Shown: positions 1 to 13,369 of the stretch, piece after piece
How positions within the stretch are numbered: the stretch's first letter is position 1
How the letters are laid out: every line of letters starts with the position of its first letter
DNA from: Isoetes taiwanensis
Taxonomy: Eukaryota; Streptophyta; Lycopodiopsida; Isoetales; Isoetaceae
Direction of reading: 5' to 3'
Length of the DNA: 64,000 nucleotides
Assembly (NCBI GenBank): GCA_021234155.1
Contig: JAJEKV010000041.1
Location: 7,014,917 to 7,078,916 of the forward strand
Translations under genes and position numbers: made by a program
The notes under the pieces: generated by a model
Told to the model about the DNA's origin: nothing
What the model saw: only the letters and a program-made list of their open reading frames with translations
Databases searched by the model: none

Positions 1-2120
1 CAAGCAAATGCAACTCTTTTATGAACAAAAATTCCAGAAAACACAATTTAATACATCTGGGAATGATATGTCACTGATGCAATTTTACCTTTTGATCACT
101 AGAGCATTCAGCCGATGAGTTCCCAAAAAAGAAAAGAAGAACCTATTTTATATTGCCAAAGCATAACCCTGTTTTAGTCACAAGTACAGGGGCTTGATCT
201 TAATCTGCTGTGTCAATTCCCAGCACTAAGACTGAAATTTGGGTGGCTTTACATAAATATAATAGAAGCTTAAATATCCAACACTAGGAAATAATCAGAC
301 TTATGTCAAAGCAATGGCAAACAGATCTTTCTTAGCAATTAAAGTACTTATTCAGCAAAATGGTAGACTTATGAACATTAAAACGTAACTCAGTACTTAG
401 AAAATATAGAAAGGAGTACAGTGAAATCCTTGTTTGTAACAGACATCCCAACTTGATATTTCATACGTTTCCTTTATCCCAACCAACTACAACCGTACGT
501 TCAAGCAAAAGCATCCACATTGAGAGGAAAAAACCCGTACCTACAGCCAAACAACACAAATTTAGCATGAAAATGGTAGATTTGTGAGGGCCAAAAGGTA
601 CATTGGGTTTTTTCCGGCATATAGCCCTTCATCCAATGCAACACTTTTGCCCTCAGTTAGTCATAGAGATAATTATCAGATGAATCAATTTCTTTTAGAG
701 AAGTTAATCATGCAATAGTAAATCTATAAAAAGACAACTGTCTAAACAGAAAAATTTATTAACTAGATGCTTATAATATGCAACTTAGTTATGCATTTCA
801 CAACAAATTCAGAATGAAATGAAGATATATAACAACCAGATTTCTTTGGGTTTACCATCCCTAAGTTTCCATCTTGTTGCCATGCCTTGTTAAGCACACA
901 GAGCTTTCTTGGCAGCATTTAGACTAGAGAATGGAAACTAAAAAACTTCTCCTGCAATCTAGTTTTAGCTCCATCTTAGAAATGGGCAAAGTAATAAAGA
1001 TCTAAGATTCCTTTAAACTATTTACAAACCTGGCTCTGCAGTTCTTTGCTTCAAAAATTTTAATTAGCAAACAGTTCTTTTGCAGCAAATATGATGTAGC
1101 ATATGCCTTGATTACTGCATGAGGAAATTTGAATCTGGACCAGAGATTCTTATCTTGCCACACTACAATAGATCCGATGCATTTGCACTTGCAGGCAACT
1201 TGTCTTGCAAGCCAAAAACGAACTGGCACGAGCCAAAAACGAACTGGGAGGCTAGCCTGTGACCTGGAAGGCTAGCTTAATAGGGCCTGTAACAACCTAT
1301 TCTAATACTCTAAATGAAATGTAGATAAATAATGCAAGATATTCTAGTGCATTTACAGATCTGGATTGCAGAACTGGATTGTATGTCTATGCTTCATAGA
1401 TTTGAATGAAGCATATTGTATTCTTTGTTTCATAAACGATCCTCTTAAGCTAAGTAGCATGTAGCAGTAGCACCTGCCTTGAATACTCCATAAAGAATTT
1501 CGAAATTGGATTAGAGCTCCTTATCTTGCAAAACTGAATCAGATCTCATGCATTCTTGCTTGCAAGGCAGCACTTCTTGCAAGCATAAACTTAGAGCCAA
1601 GCGGTGTAACGGAAAAATCCGTCCATTTTGGTGCAAGCCCTAACTGCATCTTGTGCCGTTCTAACCAAAAGGCTTGTAAGATAATAATTGTGAAAAAATG
1701 TGCCCCTTGATTTTAGCAGAAATTACCATGAACAAGCCTTTATAGCCAAGGTGCAATAGACTAATTAATACAAGAAATTTATCCCGGCGGCCAAGACCGC
1801 CGCGAACATTTCTTTTGTTTGATTCGATGCAAAGGCTACCTTGTGTATAAGATATCGAATGTTTTTCCACGTGCATCCATCCAAATAGATGCATGCAATG
1901 AGCACATATTCTATAGCCTGATGAGGATCTACTTCATCAAATCGACGAAAACACCACATTTCTAGGTGTACATTAACATAGATTATGGAGGTAGCAAGTG
2001 AAGATGTCTGACTGCTATTGGGTATTTTTTGTGAATTGGAAACATTTAAAGGTTGAAGAAGGCAAAAAACATTTTTTATAGACATGGCTTTCAATATTAT
2101 ACAATATTGGAGCCATATGA

Positions 2121-2239
2121 TTCATTCAGGAATGCAAGCCTAGTGGCCATGCCAAAAAACATTTGTAGAGTTTCATATGCTTCATTAAGGAATGCGAGCT
2201 GGGTGGCCATGCCAAAAAACATTGTAGAGTTTCATATGC
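2121..2239. repeat. Tandem duplication, about 60 bp x 2
   Basis: Two adjacent copies of a 60-bp unit starting TTCATT-AGGAATGC and ending GAGTTTCATATGC, with a few substitutions and one indel between them. One of many 40-260 bp tandem duplications in this window. Confidence 0.85.
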
Positions 2240-2704
2240 TAGATGTTAGGCAAGTAACAATTAAATAATAGTAATAATAAACACGTTGTTTAGATAAACT
2301 CAAATCTCATGGATCGAAATGGCAAGCCCTGATTGGCTTAGTCAAAGAAAAGAATATTCTCTAGTTCAGAGCAAATAATTCCGAGACATTTTTGCAACTT
2401 TGTGCAATTTGGTGGAGCACAAGGTTTGGATGGAAAGGGGGTCTTTTTGCTACAATGAGAAGGACCCGAAGCCCCCCAAGCCATGTCCTGCAATCCCTTG
2501 AAAACTTGATGAACCATCATAATGAAAGTTTTGATGCAACACAATACAATTAAGAGATGCAATGGAGCTATACAACCTGGCCAAATCCTAAGTGTATCTT
2601 TGCCCCTTTCCTGTTGTTCCTTATAAATGCACGTATCTGCAAGGAACATGCAAAAGCTCAAAAGCATCGCACCAAAACAAACACCGAAATGAATTATCTG
2701 GAAG

Positions 2705-2783
2705 GAAAATGGCAATAGATCTATAAACATCTATCGAATATCTGAAAATGGCAATAGATCTATAAACATCTATCGAATATCTG
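2705..2783. repeat. Tandem duplication, about 39 bp x 2
   Basis: Two essentially identical adjacent copies of a unit beginning GAAAATGGCAATAGATC and ending CTATCGAATATCT. The lack of divergence implies a recent duplication or an assembly effect. Confidence 0.9.
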
Positions 2784-3131
2784 TCAATTCCAAGCATAAT
2801 GTCATAGCAGGAGCCAACACCTGTACTTTCAAGTTGGCAAGGAAAAAAATTAGCCCTCTACTCCGGCTCTGCAGTGGCAAAACAGGGAACATGTTCTTTG
2901 ATTTTTGAAAGCAAAAATGTTTTGTGGAGACATTAACTATTATGTTCTTGCGTTCAACATACATAAAAATAATTTCCAACAAATACATTTAACTGTTTTC
3001 AAGGTAGAACTACGAATGTATTGTGTGTGGCCATAAATGTAGCGCTGAGTCTCAAACATATAATGTCACATGTATACAGCTGGCAAAGGCGAGTCCTGCA
3101 TTGCATTGCACTAAACAGTTCTAACGCATGA

Positions 3132-3259
3132 TTTCTTGGTTAACATTGCTCACTCCAGCTAACTTGCGTATTCCATATGCATGTACTCTTAAAGTTTCTT
3201 GGTTAACAGTACTCACTCCAGCTAACTTGCGCATCCCACATGCATGTACTCTTAAAGTT
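3132..3259. repeat. Tandem duplication, about 63 bp x 2
   Basis: Adjacent copies beginning TTTCTTGGTTAACA and ending ATGTACTCTTAAAGTT, differing at several positions (for example TTGCGTATTCCATA against TTGCGCATCCCACA). Confidence 0.85.
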
Positions 3260-4217
3260 CAACTTCAGCATGGTTACAAGACCGACATACTCAATGTTTG
3301 AAGGCACTTTCTTTCACCGCATCAAAATAGAAGCTCTTTTAGAAAATAATGAAAGGCCGAGCTTTTTCTATGCACAAAATAAGCTCGCTTTATATCCTTG
3401 TCATCGTCAACATATAGTTATATATGCACACAAGCTTTTCATAGTCCAACAAATGCTTCACATTCATACCCGTATTGATTTGCCAAAAAGTTGGCATCCT
3501 CCAACTTTCAAATGCGCAACTGGCTCCATGAAGAGAAGGGGCACCTTAGGTAGAAGAACATGCCCATTGCAGCTGCACTTTTATTCCTAAACTCTTAGTG
3601 AAACGCCCAACTGCAGGTCCCACTCCCCTTTTTAAAGACTATAACCCCAAACCTTGATAAACTCATCTAGAATGAGATATGGTGGGAAGTCTAAGAGTCC
3701 ATTCCATGGTTTTTTATTAGCCAGACTGACCACTGATGGATGTCTGAATAAATCTGCCTCGTAGAACAAGACTCAAACCAAATATTGGAACATGTTACCA
3801 ATTCTAGGTCATCCTAGGAAAATGAGCGAGATCGCTGAAATCTGCACTATACTGTCCTGGCTTTTATTCCTATGCGATGTATTTCAATCCGTAAAGATTT
3901 CTCCCCGTCTCTTAGTGGGAGTTGTCGTGGTAGTTCTACTGAAGCTGCCACCCGCATCTTGGTATACTTCCCGATCTGAACCACATGTTCATCAAATTCA
4001 AGACCTGAAGCATGAAGAATTGAACCTCAGAAAACAAAGAAAGAAGATGTCACATATCAATGCTGAAATGACCTGCTTGTAAATACTTATGGTGTGTATA
4101 TGATTTCTTTCTATCCACATCATGGGACACATTTAAACACAGCCATGAAGTATAAGTTGATGCATTCTCTCTCTATTCTCAATCCTCGCTTATCAAATAA
4201 AGCACTGTTATTACTAG

Positions 4218-6038
4218 TCAGTTATTGGCTCCATAATAAATTGCATCACTAAAAATCTGCCCTATACCCATTCTACCACTTCTCTTATAATAAAAGGCTT
4301 TAGGATCAAGGGTAAGATTCTGACCTCCAGGTGTAAAGTGAAAGCCGGTTCCCATAGGGCTAAATAAGTTCATCTGAAAGTGCGCCCCTGGTGATTCCCA
4401 AAAGTCTCTTAAATCCGTTAGTGGAATTCTGCAAAACGACCAGATATAATAAGGCAAGTTGGAAAGTATCTGCATATTCAAATCTGAACGTTTATAGGTG
4501 CTTCAGACGTATTAATGTTAAACTTCACCTGTGTAAAAGACAGGCCAATATGCCAAGTATTAATAACAATATAAGGACAACAACGACAACAACAACAACA
4601 ACAACGGCAACAAACAACAAAATTCATATTTTCATAATGTCTACCTGTCATATTACCACATGGGAGCTACGAAGTCATGAAACTTATCCAACTCAAGGAC
4701 ATGTTTGATGATTTTCCTGAAATGGCATGAACCATTGTCTTAGGGAAGTGCATGAGAGGGGTCTCCAAAGGATGAAGAAGAGATACTTCAGTCAGATGAG
4801 GATCCCACTACAAAAAGAGCTTTACCTAGACGCAAGATATTCTGTGGAATCAAAGTAGAAACATTTCATGACTATGAGGCTCTCGGTCCAAAGCTAATAT
4901 TATCTGGCATTCAAATAGAATGGGACATGACAAATCAAGTTTCTATTGAGTAAACTCGAGGTGAATCTGTCCACAATTTATGCTTCTGAACAACAAAAAG
5001 CCAAAGTCCTTGACAATGTTTACCAGAATGAAACCAGATATCATTAATACACAGCTTAATCTATTAAGGCAGTCGAAACACTTAAAAACATTGTACCGGT
5101 AACGAACGTTCAAAGCAACCTGCGAAGTACCAAGAGGCCATTTACCACGCATCTCCAACAATGGTTGGGGCAGCAAGTGCAATGAGAAACCCTTACTCCG
5201 CAACCGAAGCTTGGGTTTTAGCTGTCCCATGCTAATGTCAAAGTTCGCACCTATGCCAATGTTAGTACCCATTGGCAGCATGGTCTTTGTTTCATCTTGA
5301 GATTGAAGGTCCCATATCTTCAAAAAAAGTTAGTACAAGAATAAGTCTACCATAGCACGTAAGATAACATAGCACGTAAGTCTACCATAGCACGAACAAT
5401 TCTATTCAGGAAGCACAACAAACACGGTTGAACAAACAAATAAGAACATAACTATTTCTCGCTTCATCCTGCTAATAAACTAGCTTCTTGAGTCTCATAA
5501 AACAATGGGAGTAAAACGTTACATAACAAACGCAAGATAAATCTTTCAAACTCACAGCCTAAGAGCAGGGCACAGGTCTCCACATTGTAATTAAACATTG
5601 ATGACGTCAATGAAGAAGGATTGTGATTTAGGGAATGAAATCAATGAATTTAACCTGCATGAGTTTTACTCTTGCGCCTCCAACTTCAATCCTACCAAAC
5701 CAGTTGTCGGAAGATAAGGCATATTCTTCATCCTCTAAGGAGACACTCCTTCCTCCAGTGGACACAGATACACCAGGAGAGTCACCAACATAGCGCCCTC
5801 GCCTAAATCTCGCGACTTGAGGGCCTTGGTAGCTAATAGCGTTCCTCAAATCCACGCTAATAACGGAATAAGAGCTACTCCACAACCTTCTGCATGCCCC
5901 TACAAACATATCAACCAGCCGCGTTCCTAGTGTTTCGTTGTCCTGTGTGTACCTGGTGGGCAGTCTACCCCCGCTCCGCCTAAACCATTCGTCATCTCCC
6001 CCTCCTCCTCCTGGAGAAGATGGAGCCGACATCTCCAT
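4218..6038 (-). CDS. Conserved-looking plant protein of unknown function, three exons
   Basis: Reading-frame and splice evidence fit one complete gene of 271 codons. Exon 1 is 6038-5655 (128 codons from ATG; the next ATG is two codons in), ending ATGCAG before GT. Exon 2 is 5317-5097, preceded by a TACTAAC branch site and a T-rich tract ending GAAG. Exon 3 is 4428-4218, preceded by TTTTGCAG and ending TGA. All three join in phase (0, then 2). Residues 1-35 are Ser/Gly/Arg-rich and could be a transit or disordered segment. The rest is rich in alternating hydrophobic and Gly residues (for example NIGIGANFDISMGQLKPKLR) and looks beta-strand-rich. I do not recognise the family; a chloroplast outer-envelope beta-barrel is one possibility but is only a guess. 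The frame is undamaged, unlike other coding remnants here. A Helitron-like terminus lies about 240 bp upstream of the start. Confidence 0.7.
4575..4620. repeat. (CAA)n-like trinucleotide tract
   Basis: A degenerate run of CAA units (gacaacaacaacaacaac and similar) about 45 bp long. It lies in intron 2 of the minus-strand gene at 4218-6038. Confidence 0.8.
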
Positions 6039-6276
6039 CTCCCTGGCCTCAACTAACTAGAATTAAAATGGAAAAAACTCAAAAATGACCTTTTAAGGTT
6101 TGGTAAAAATGCTAAAATGCCATTGGTTTAAGAGGTAGTTTTAGGGAAATGAGTACACTTCTCGGCAAATTAAGGTGGCGGTTTAAGTGCTTAGCTAGAC
6201 TTAAAATTGGGGTGTTCCCTTCACCGTTCAAAACCCACTAGCTACCATCACGTGGAGAAGTGGGTTATCATCATAT

Positions 6277-6305
6277 ACTAGTTATGGTGCCCGGCGTTGC
6301 CAGGC
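6277..6305 (-). mobile_element. Helitron-like 3' terminus
   Basis: On the minus strand a 7-bp stem with a 3-nt loop (GCCTGGC AAC GCCGGGC, one G-T pair) at 6305-6289 is followed after 7 nt by ACTAGT, whose CTAGT ends at 6277. A short GC-rich hairpin 6-11 nt before CTRRT is the 3' signature of Helitron rolling-circle transposons. The same hairpin and ACTAGTAT ending recur at 12470-12500. The body of the element would extend to higher coordinates. No Rep/helicase gene and no 5' TC end were found, so this would be a non-autonomous copy or a remnant. Confidence 0.5.
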
Positions 6306-9300
6306 TTTAGTAATGATTTGAGGAGGTGGTTGTTTCGGTGTTGGCTAGAGTGGCTTTCGGAGGGCAAGTGTAATATAGAGCAAGGCTTTAAAATTCAAAA
6401 ATAAAGAACCATTGTGCAATCTTGGATGTTAAACTGTACAAATGTTACAGGACATTGTTTTTGTTTATATGTGTGCTTTAGCAACTGTGAACTTTGATTG
6501 TTCTTTTTGTTTAGGAAAGTACAATGTGCTACATTGGAATGCCATGTGGATGCCAATGCAAGTGTTTGTTTGGTTGGCTTATAAGTACAAATGGAATGTT
6601 CATTCAGCTCGTTTTTCTAAATATCAATCAACATATGAAGTTGTTCATATCTATTAGCTATAGCTAGGTAAAGGGTCTTCCCGCTAAAGGGTTTTGTGAA
6701 TAATTATCTTGAGTCATTTGAAGAAGTATCAATACATGTAATTCTACAATTTTTTAATATGTTGGTCATATAGAAATAGGTTTTTGGCTATTTGTAAATA
6801 ATTACCTTGAATTATTTGAAAAAGTAGCAATACATGTAATAATAATGGGAAAAATATCGTTTGTCTAGACACATTTATTCGTTTGCGCTACGATGAAAGG
6901 GCCAAAACATATTCATCAATTATGTTTTCCTCCTTTGTGAATGCAGTGTAAATGGGGCTTTTCTTTGTTCTCACATTGTAGACATGGTATGTAAGCAAGC
7001 AACATGGTATGTGGAGTCTTTGAAGTAATATGTTGTTTGTTGCTTAGAGATGACCTTTGAACTTGACTTGAATAAAATGGAATAATAATGCCACGCTTTC
7101 TAATGTCATCATTTTAGTTTTTAATCTCATCATTTTAGTTCCGAATACATGAATAATGGCACACCGGATCCCTAATTTCATCATGCTAAATGCCTCATGA
7201 ATTTACTTTCTATAAATTAACATATGAATTGGATAACTGGAGATTCCATGAATAAATAATTCTTAGGCTAGAGGGCATTCCCTCGTATAACAAATCCCCT
7301 CCCTCAAAACACATACAAACCACCAAAGCCTTTGCAAGGAAAGCGCCAAAACCTTTGTTTCAAGCCTATTTTTTTTTAAAACAACATTCCTTTGAGCAAC
7401 ACCAAAAGGTTAGCCTATATTTTTTAGGTGAACAATTATATTTATCCTAAAATAAGCAAGACTTCAATTTTTCCTAACATAAGGAGCATTCCAAGCCCTG
7501 GCTTACATCGAGCAATATCTCAAGTGTTGAATAGCCACGCAAATAATGCATTTCATTGATTGAAGATTGCCCATTCAGTTAGAAGATTTTGATTTATAAC
7601 AGCTTAAGATGGTTTGTATAGAGTAGCAAATCTTTGTATTCCAACACTTCCATCTATTTTCTCATCTTTTGCCTATTTTTGCAGTTATAATGAGTCAAAT
7701 TGATAGAAGAATACAATGAATTGTGATGCATATTCCTAGTTCCAAAAAGCACAGGTTCTAATGCAGGTTAATGTTTAGTTAAGGAAAAAAGGAAGGAAGG
7801 AAGGTTCTTTTATCGTCCGCGAAGGCAAGAATGGTATGAATAAGACCAAATATAGGAGAAGGCACCTTTAGGACAGTTGTGTTTCATTTCCAACCTCTTA
7901 CCTCATGTCTTGTTTATGGATGTTTATTTAAATTCTTCATGGATCCTTCCTTATGTCATAGGTGAACCAGAGGAGCCTATGTGCAGAAGACGCTTGTACA
8001 CAAACCTGTGATACTTAGTGTACATATCAACTTAAGGAGTAAATGGTGCATCTTATTGATTGAAAAATGACCCTTCTATTAAAAGCTCTAAAAGATTGAT
8101 CGATGGTAGCGTAGACAATTGTATAGAGGCCTTAATGGAGTACAGACTATTAACACTCATGCTGCAATGGCAGACCCAATAATACAACAAACACATCTGC
8201 TGCTCCATATTGAGATGATGATGGTTGACATTCTTATACATCTTAATATTATTTCGTCTTCAATATTTCAGTGTTAAATTTCTACCATGCAATGCTAATA
8301 CGGATCTGAGATTCAAAAATGAATAGAGTGACACTTTTATTAGTCAAAAAAAGGAAAAGTCCCATTACTATCCATACTACTATCGATAAACCTGGAGAGA
8401 CATTATTTACAAATTTGATCAACAGAGCTTTTTACAATGGGTTTGATCAATCCTATGCAGACAACCAGCTTAAAAACATATTGTCTACTTATAAGTGTAC
8501 ATCTAGAAAGGGATTTGAGTATACCATTATTAAGAGCTGTGTTGATCGTCCTATGCAGCTACACAGGGCATTCCCCACAGAGGATGGAGATCATCATTCT
8601 TTTGCAGCTCCATTATAGGCGCATGTTCAATTCGCTTGAGATAAATTAGCAAACTAAGGAAATAACAGAACATTTGGGCTCATGTGGCAGTGAAGTTAGA
8701 ACTTGCTTGAGCTGTGAAGAGGGTGCCAAAGTTGTTGATGAAGATCCTATCAGATATGGGGCAACATGCATGTCAGTAAGAGAGGGAGTTCTGTCTGTAA
8801 CAACATACAATTGTAATGAGCACTCTAAGTTCTTATACCATTTTTTGCATGTGATAAACATTGCCTCTACAGTGGAACAAAAAACACTCTTTTAAAAATT
8901 GATGCAACAGGTTATCATGTTCCATCTGATGGAGGTTTAAACTTGCACTATTAAATCGGGCTAAACTCTGGCCTACCAACTCCTTGCAGACCATCGAAGA
9001 GCAAATTATCTGCTTCAGCGTTTCAATACATTGTGATGGTAGCTCTTGGCTAACGGGAATCTCCAAATGTAATCACATTTGTTCGTTGTCTAAAAACTTG
9101 TCGCTTGTTTGTTGTTCTCTTGCATTAAGAGTGCACATGGACACTTAAGAATTTTGACACTTGAGTAGACCTGCACAAATGGGGTACAGAGGTAGATATA
9201 GATGCAAAGAAAATCAATCGATATACCGAACACGACCACAAAGATTTCCTTCCATAAAACTTACTTGATTTATGAAGAGGATTCTAAGGACCCCAACATT

Positions 9301-9392
9301 TTGCACCAATGCTTGCCCTGTAAATGATGCATATTCAGCGACAAAAAAATGGTTTTGTTAACGAAACATTCGTGCAATGAGTTCTAAATCTA

Positions 9393-9423
9393 AAATAGAA
9401 TAGAATAGAATAGAATAGAATAG
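9393..9423. repeat. (TAGAA)n pentanucleotide microsatellite
   Basis: About five uninterrupted copies of a TAGAA/GAATA pentamer followed by a T-run. The complementary ATTCT motif forms a similar tract at 23479-23503. Confidence 0.85.
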
Positions 9424-11465
9424 TTTTTTTAACGTCCACGGAGACCAATAGGTCATGGGACCCATACAATGGGCTAGTACAATCATTACTACTAGGATTA
9501 AAAGAGCTTCACATGCCAGAGTGCCTAAACCTATAATTAGATGTTGGATACATAATTGCAGGCCCAAATAAATCTACATGGCCAAAAAGAGAAATCTGAA
9601 TATTGCAGCTACCAGTTATGGAGGCTTTATTGCTACTACATGGATGTTGAGATTAATGCCGATGCACGGGCAGAACCTGCGTAAACTCAAAGAGCCTGCA
9701 GTATAAAAACTTGTGGCACCTTGGCTAGTTAGCTGATTAGTAATGGCCCACAATATCAACCCCACAATCATCCTCTTGCTCTGAGAGTGCATACGGTTGC
9801 TTAAGAATTTTGAGGCTTCAGCAAACCTATACAAATTGCTTGTGAAGGTGAATATAGATGCAAAAAAAAACAAAGGATATGGATATGTTGTAACTTTAGA
9901 GGATGTTAGAAGCATACCTTAAGAGAAGATGCAAGGGATGATTAGCTCAATAGCTTAGCTGACCATGCTCCTCAAATGTCCTTCACATAAATGAGCTATC
10001 AACTATTCATCTTCTGGCTGGGGCTGTATGATTGTACGCCGTGCTACTTCTATTTTGATCCATGTAATAAGTGTAGCATGTGTATTAACCAGTCAATTCT
10101 CCAGGCAATTATGGTATCATTGCACATTCTGGCATAATGCAGCAGACATAGCCCTTTCCAACAGCAAGAGACTCATTAGAAGAGACTCATTAGGAGGCTC
10201 TGAAATCAAGGCAGGGCTAGTTATTTGCTGTAGAAAAGACAACCCTCTATGCATCTACATGTGAAGAAGCCAAATGCAAAAACGTTGTTGCGTACCTTCT
10301 TTCCTTGAGTTAACAAAAAATGCAATTGCAAAGAGTGTATCTCCATTTGGTAAGATGACCTTCTAGAAGATATTAACGCAGATACCTCTAGCAACAACTC
10401 TGCTTTCGAATAATCTGTAGCCTCTAAGGTGTACATAAACAAAGAAATTATAGTTTAGAATCAGCTATATCCTAAAGGCAAACGAAATAAATTAGCATTA
10501 CAAATCCTGTTAACCGTTTCACGGAACAAAAAAATAAGAAACTGATAAGGAAAAATTGAATGAGCTCAAGCCTCCTTACAGAATAAAGACATGATCAGAT
10601 GGTATACCATGGCTTGTAAATTTTGGGCTTCAATTGCATAAGTTTTTTGCTATTGCGTTAACTCACTTAGAATAGTAAAAGCTTGTTATGTGATTAGAGA
10701 CAATATAGGATATTGGGAATAGCTCATATCATTATTGGGAATAGCTCAGACTACGACACATTACGGTGTCTCTGTTATTGAATGAAAAGTGGCCTTCTGC
10801 TACATTTTTGCAATTCAAAGGCCTGCAATATGAGGCCATTTGTCTACTGGCTTGCAAGCATCTAAGGATTTGGAAATGGTGCAAGCTTAGCTAACCTCAT
10901 TGAACTACCTGCATCCAAAGCAACTAAGGGATCTGACAACGCCAGTACTGACAGACACAGGAAACATAGGGAACATGGGAAATGCGGATGTTGGCTGACT
11001 CTGTCTATAGATTTAATACCAAGTTCAGGTGGGCACCTGTATCTGTAACTAAAGCCAAGCTATCGACCTATTTGCCAATTCATCTAATCACCCTAGGTGA
11101 TAAGCGCATTCATCTGACATGCACTATCTCTCTGTGCATTATACAAAGTCCGATGTAAGCTTATGTAAACTGGTTGAACTGTGTACCTCATGCAACTGCA
11201 TGTTGCAAGACCTGCGAGTAGAGATCCACTGAATACATTCAACTTTCTTTGCTCTTGTACCCTGCATATGACAACAAACACAAAGCAGATACAATAATAC
11301 ATTAGAAATTTATCTTTAGGATCGCATTTTACAAATACTCAAGTTAATAAGCATAGTACAATGTGCTCTGCTATTGAATAAGAAAGTGGCCCTCTGCTAC
11401 ACTTTTGCAACTCTGAGAATGATTGAGACATAGAAAGCACATGAAATAGGGCTAAGAGATTGCAA

Positions 11466-11570
11466 ACTCTTTGTTATACTTGTGTCTTTGTGATCTATCT
11501 CCATCTCCATGTGATAGCAAGCTCTTTGTTATATCTGTAACTTTGTGATCTATCTACATCTCCCTGTAAT
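11466..11570. repeat. Tandem duplication, about 55 bp x 2
   Basis: Two adjacent, moderately diverged copies containing CTCTTTGTTATA...CTTTGTGATCTATCT, followed by a second tandem pair at 11601-11700 built on TTCAAGAAGTAGAAGCAAAG. Confidence 0.75.
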
Positions 11571-12469
11571 CAGTTTATCATTGGAATTGGAAGAACACAA
11601 ATGTAGATATTCAAGAAGTAGAAGCAAAGCATAATTTAGCAGTTCCTGTAGCTAACACATTCAAGAAGTAGAAGCAAAGCATGATTTACCTATTCCTGTA
11701 GCCATGGAAGTGAATAAGTGAACAAATCTAAACATTTGCAAAAGACTTCAAGGCAAAATTTACGATCCAAAAGAACTACAACAAAAAATAGTTCAGACAA
11801 AATATGCAAACCCTGACCTGATTCTAGCAGCACAACATAGAAATCGATCTAGATCCACCTCATATGGCCTATGCAGAGGTAGAGGTAGTTCTTGAAGATA
11901 CAAATTTTGAAGGAACAAATGGATTCACGAAGAACTCTATAGCTGCGATCAAGCTGGAGTACATGTTTGAAACCAAGCCATAGACACATATTTGTTGCAA
12001 AGTTTAACTCTTGAAACCATCTTATGAGTTGGACATCCATGTCATCTTGCCTGAATCCATGAAAAAACCTCTTACAATCTTGTATCAACAAAAATAAAGA
12101 TCAATCAATCGAGAAAAAGAGATATTATCATACCTCATGGATGGTTTTTCTGCTCTGAATCCGACCCATGACTATATCTCGATTCGCGCCAAGCCCAACC
12201 ATTTGCATAGAAAAAGGGGGCAAATCATGGGCATAATGCATGTCAATCTGCCCGAAATTGGAAAGGGAAAATTAAAAATCTAAACCATAGCAAAAGAAAG
12301 TTTTCCGATTTTTGGCAAATCGGAATTGTTTCCCGGCAGCCAAAAACCCCCAAAACCTTAGGAAATGAAATTAAGGGAAATTTCCAAAAAGTTTTCGGAA
12401 CCCCGGAAAAACCGAATTTAAACAATAGGATAGTGTGTGTATGACCTTAAAAACTACTAATTAACTAAT

Positions 12470-12500
12470 ACTAGTAAACGTATGCCCGGCGTTGCCAGGC
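12470..12500 (-). mobile_element. Second Helitron-like 3' terminus
   Basis: The minus strand carries the same 17-nt hairpin as at 6289-6305 (GCCTGGC AAC GCCGGGC, here 12500-12484), then 9 nt, then ACTAGTAT. Two independent copies with conserved hairpin and end but different flanks support a real element terminus. The body would lie to the right, in the direction of the Haspin gene copy at 13.4-14.6 kb, which suggests but does not prove capture of that copy. Confidence 0.5.
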
Positions 12501-13369
12501 TAATGTCCTAGCATGTGTTTCTAGTTGGTTTTTAACGTTTATATGTGCAACTTCGACAACATTACATGTTGATATTGGCAAGAATAGATATTAATTGCTT
12601 TGTAATCATTTTGTTATTGAAATTGTCTCATGACAGTTTTTGGGTTGCCCCTAGGGGGGCAAACCCTTGTTTATGTGGGCTTTTGGCATATCCTAGGTAT
12701 ATGCTAGAATATCCCTAGGATATACTGGTGACTGCTAAAAACTTATGATTGGCTGTAAATGCTCGATCACTTCCGTTGGTGGGCAGCCGCTCTCGAAACC
12801 GGCTAACCGGAGAGGTCTTGGGCAGATGGCAAGTATTTTGAGCGTGTCTCCCGCTGGCTCGAGTTTCATCTGGCGATGGCCCTTGGAGGCACTCTTTGTG
12901 GGCGCCTTTCCTTACGTTTTTTAAATTAACGGCTATTTTGAGAGGTCAGCAACCAGTGGGGGAGTTTAGCAGCTGGATTGGTGTTCTGCAGCTAGAATAA
13001 CGAGCTTCTTGCCAGTTCTTGGCATTCCTAAGATATTTGGTGAGTTTGCAGGAGTTTTACGAGTTTGCAAGGTTATTTTAGTGAGTTTGATGTTGGATCT
13101 TAGGCTGCAGATATGTCAGAGATGTAGCGGCAATTATGGTAGCTATGGCGGAGCTGTAGAGAAGTGTCTACAAATCTAATCGGCCAAGAGATGTATTTTC
13201 GCTTCAAAAAACCTGTAGGTCCAGAACCTAGAGGAGCCTCCATCTTCTTTTAATGTCAAACTATATTCCGATGCTTTTGCTACAAAATTTAGATTAGCTA
13301 CAGGTTGTACATATGACCATTTATTCCGTATTATGAGAAGCCGGGTCCTCTTAGGATGTTCAAGGAGCT

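Larger units (their letters stand above)
1..4217. other. Gene-poor stretch
   Basis: No coding region could be supported on either strand. Open frames are short, lack family motifs and are not linked by convincing splice sites. The stretch holds three short local tandem duplications, listed separately. The sequence is AT-rich and otherwise looks like intergenic plant DNA. It lies downstream (3') of the minus-strand gene at 4218-6038, so its right edge may contain that gene's 3' UTR. Confidence 0.5.
6306..12469. other. Intergenic or mobile-element DNA without a supported gene
   Basis: No protein family is recognised on either strand. The stretch holds short simple repeats, several diverged 50-110 bp duplications (for example 6696-6742 with 6794-6842, and 9100-9230 with 9770-9880) and scattered short open frames. 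A minus-strand open stretch at 11849-12091, with a plausible donor (CATGAG before GTATG) near 12134, could belong to a transcript starting near 12250. It has no recognisable homology and is left unassigned. The region lies between two Helitron-like termini. Confidence 0.45.

Noticed and set aside
5628-5654. Extension of exon 1 of the minus-strand gene to the stop at 5628
   Set aside because: The CAG/GTTAAA donor at 5655/5654 gives an in-phase join to exon 2 with a TACTAAC branch site; the extra residues would be intronic.
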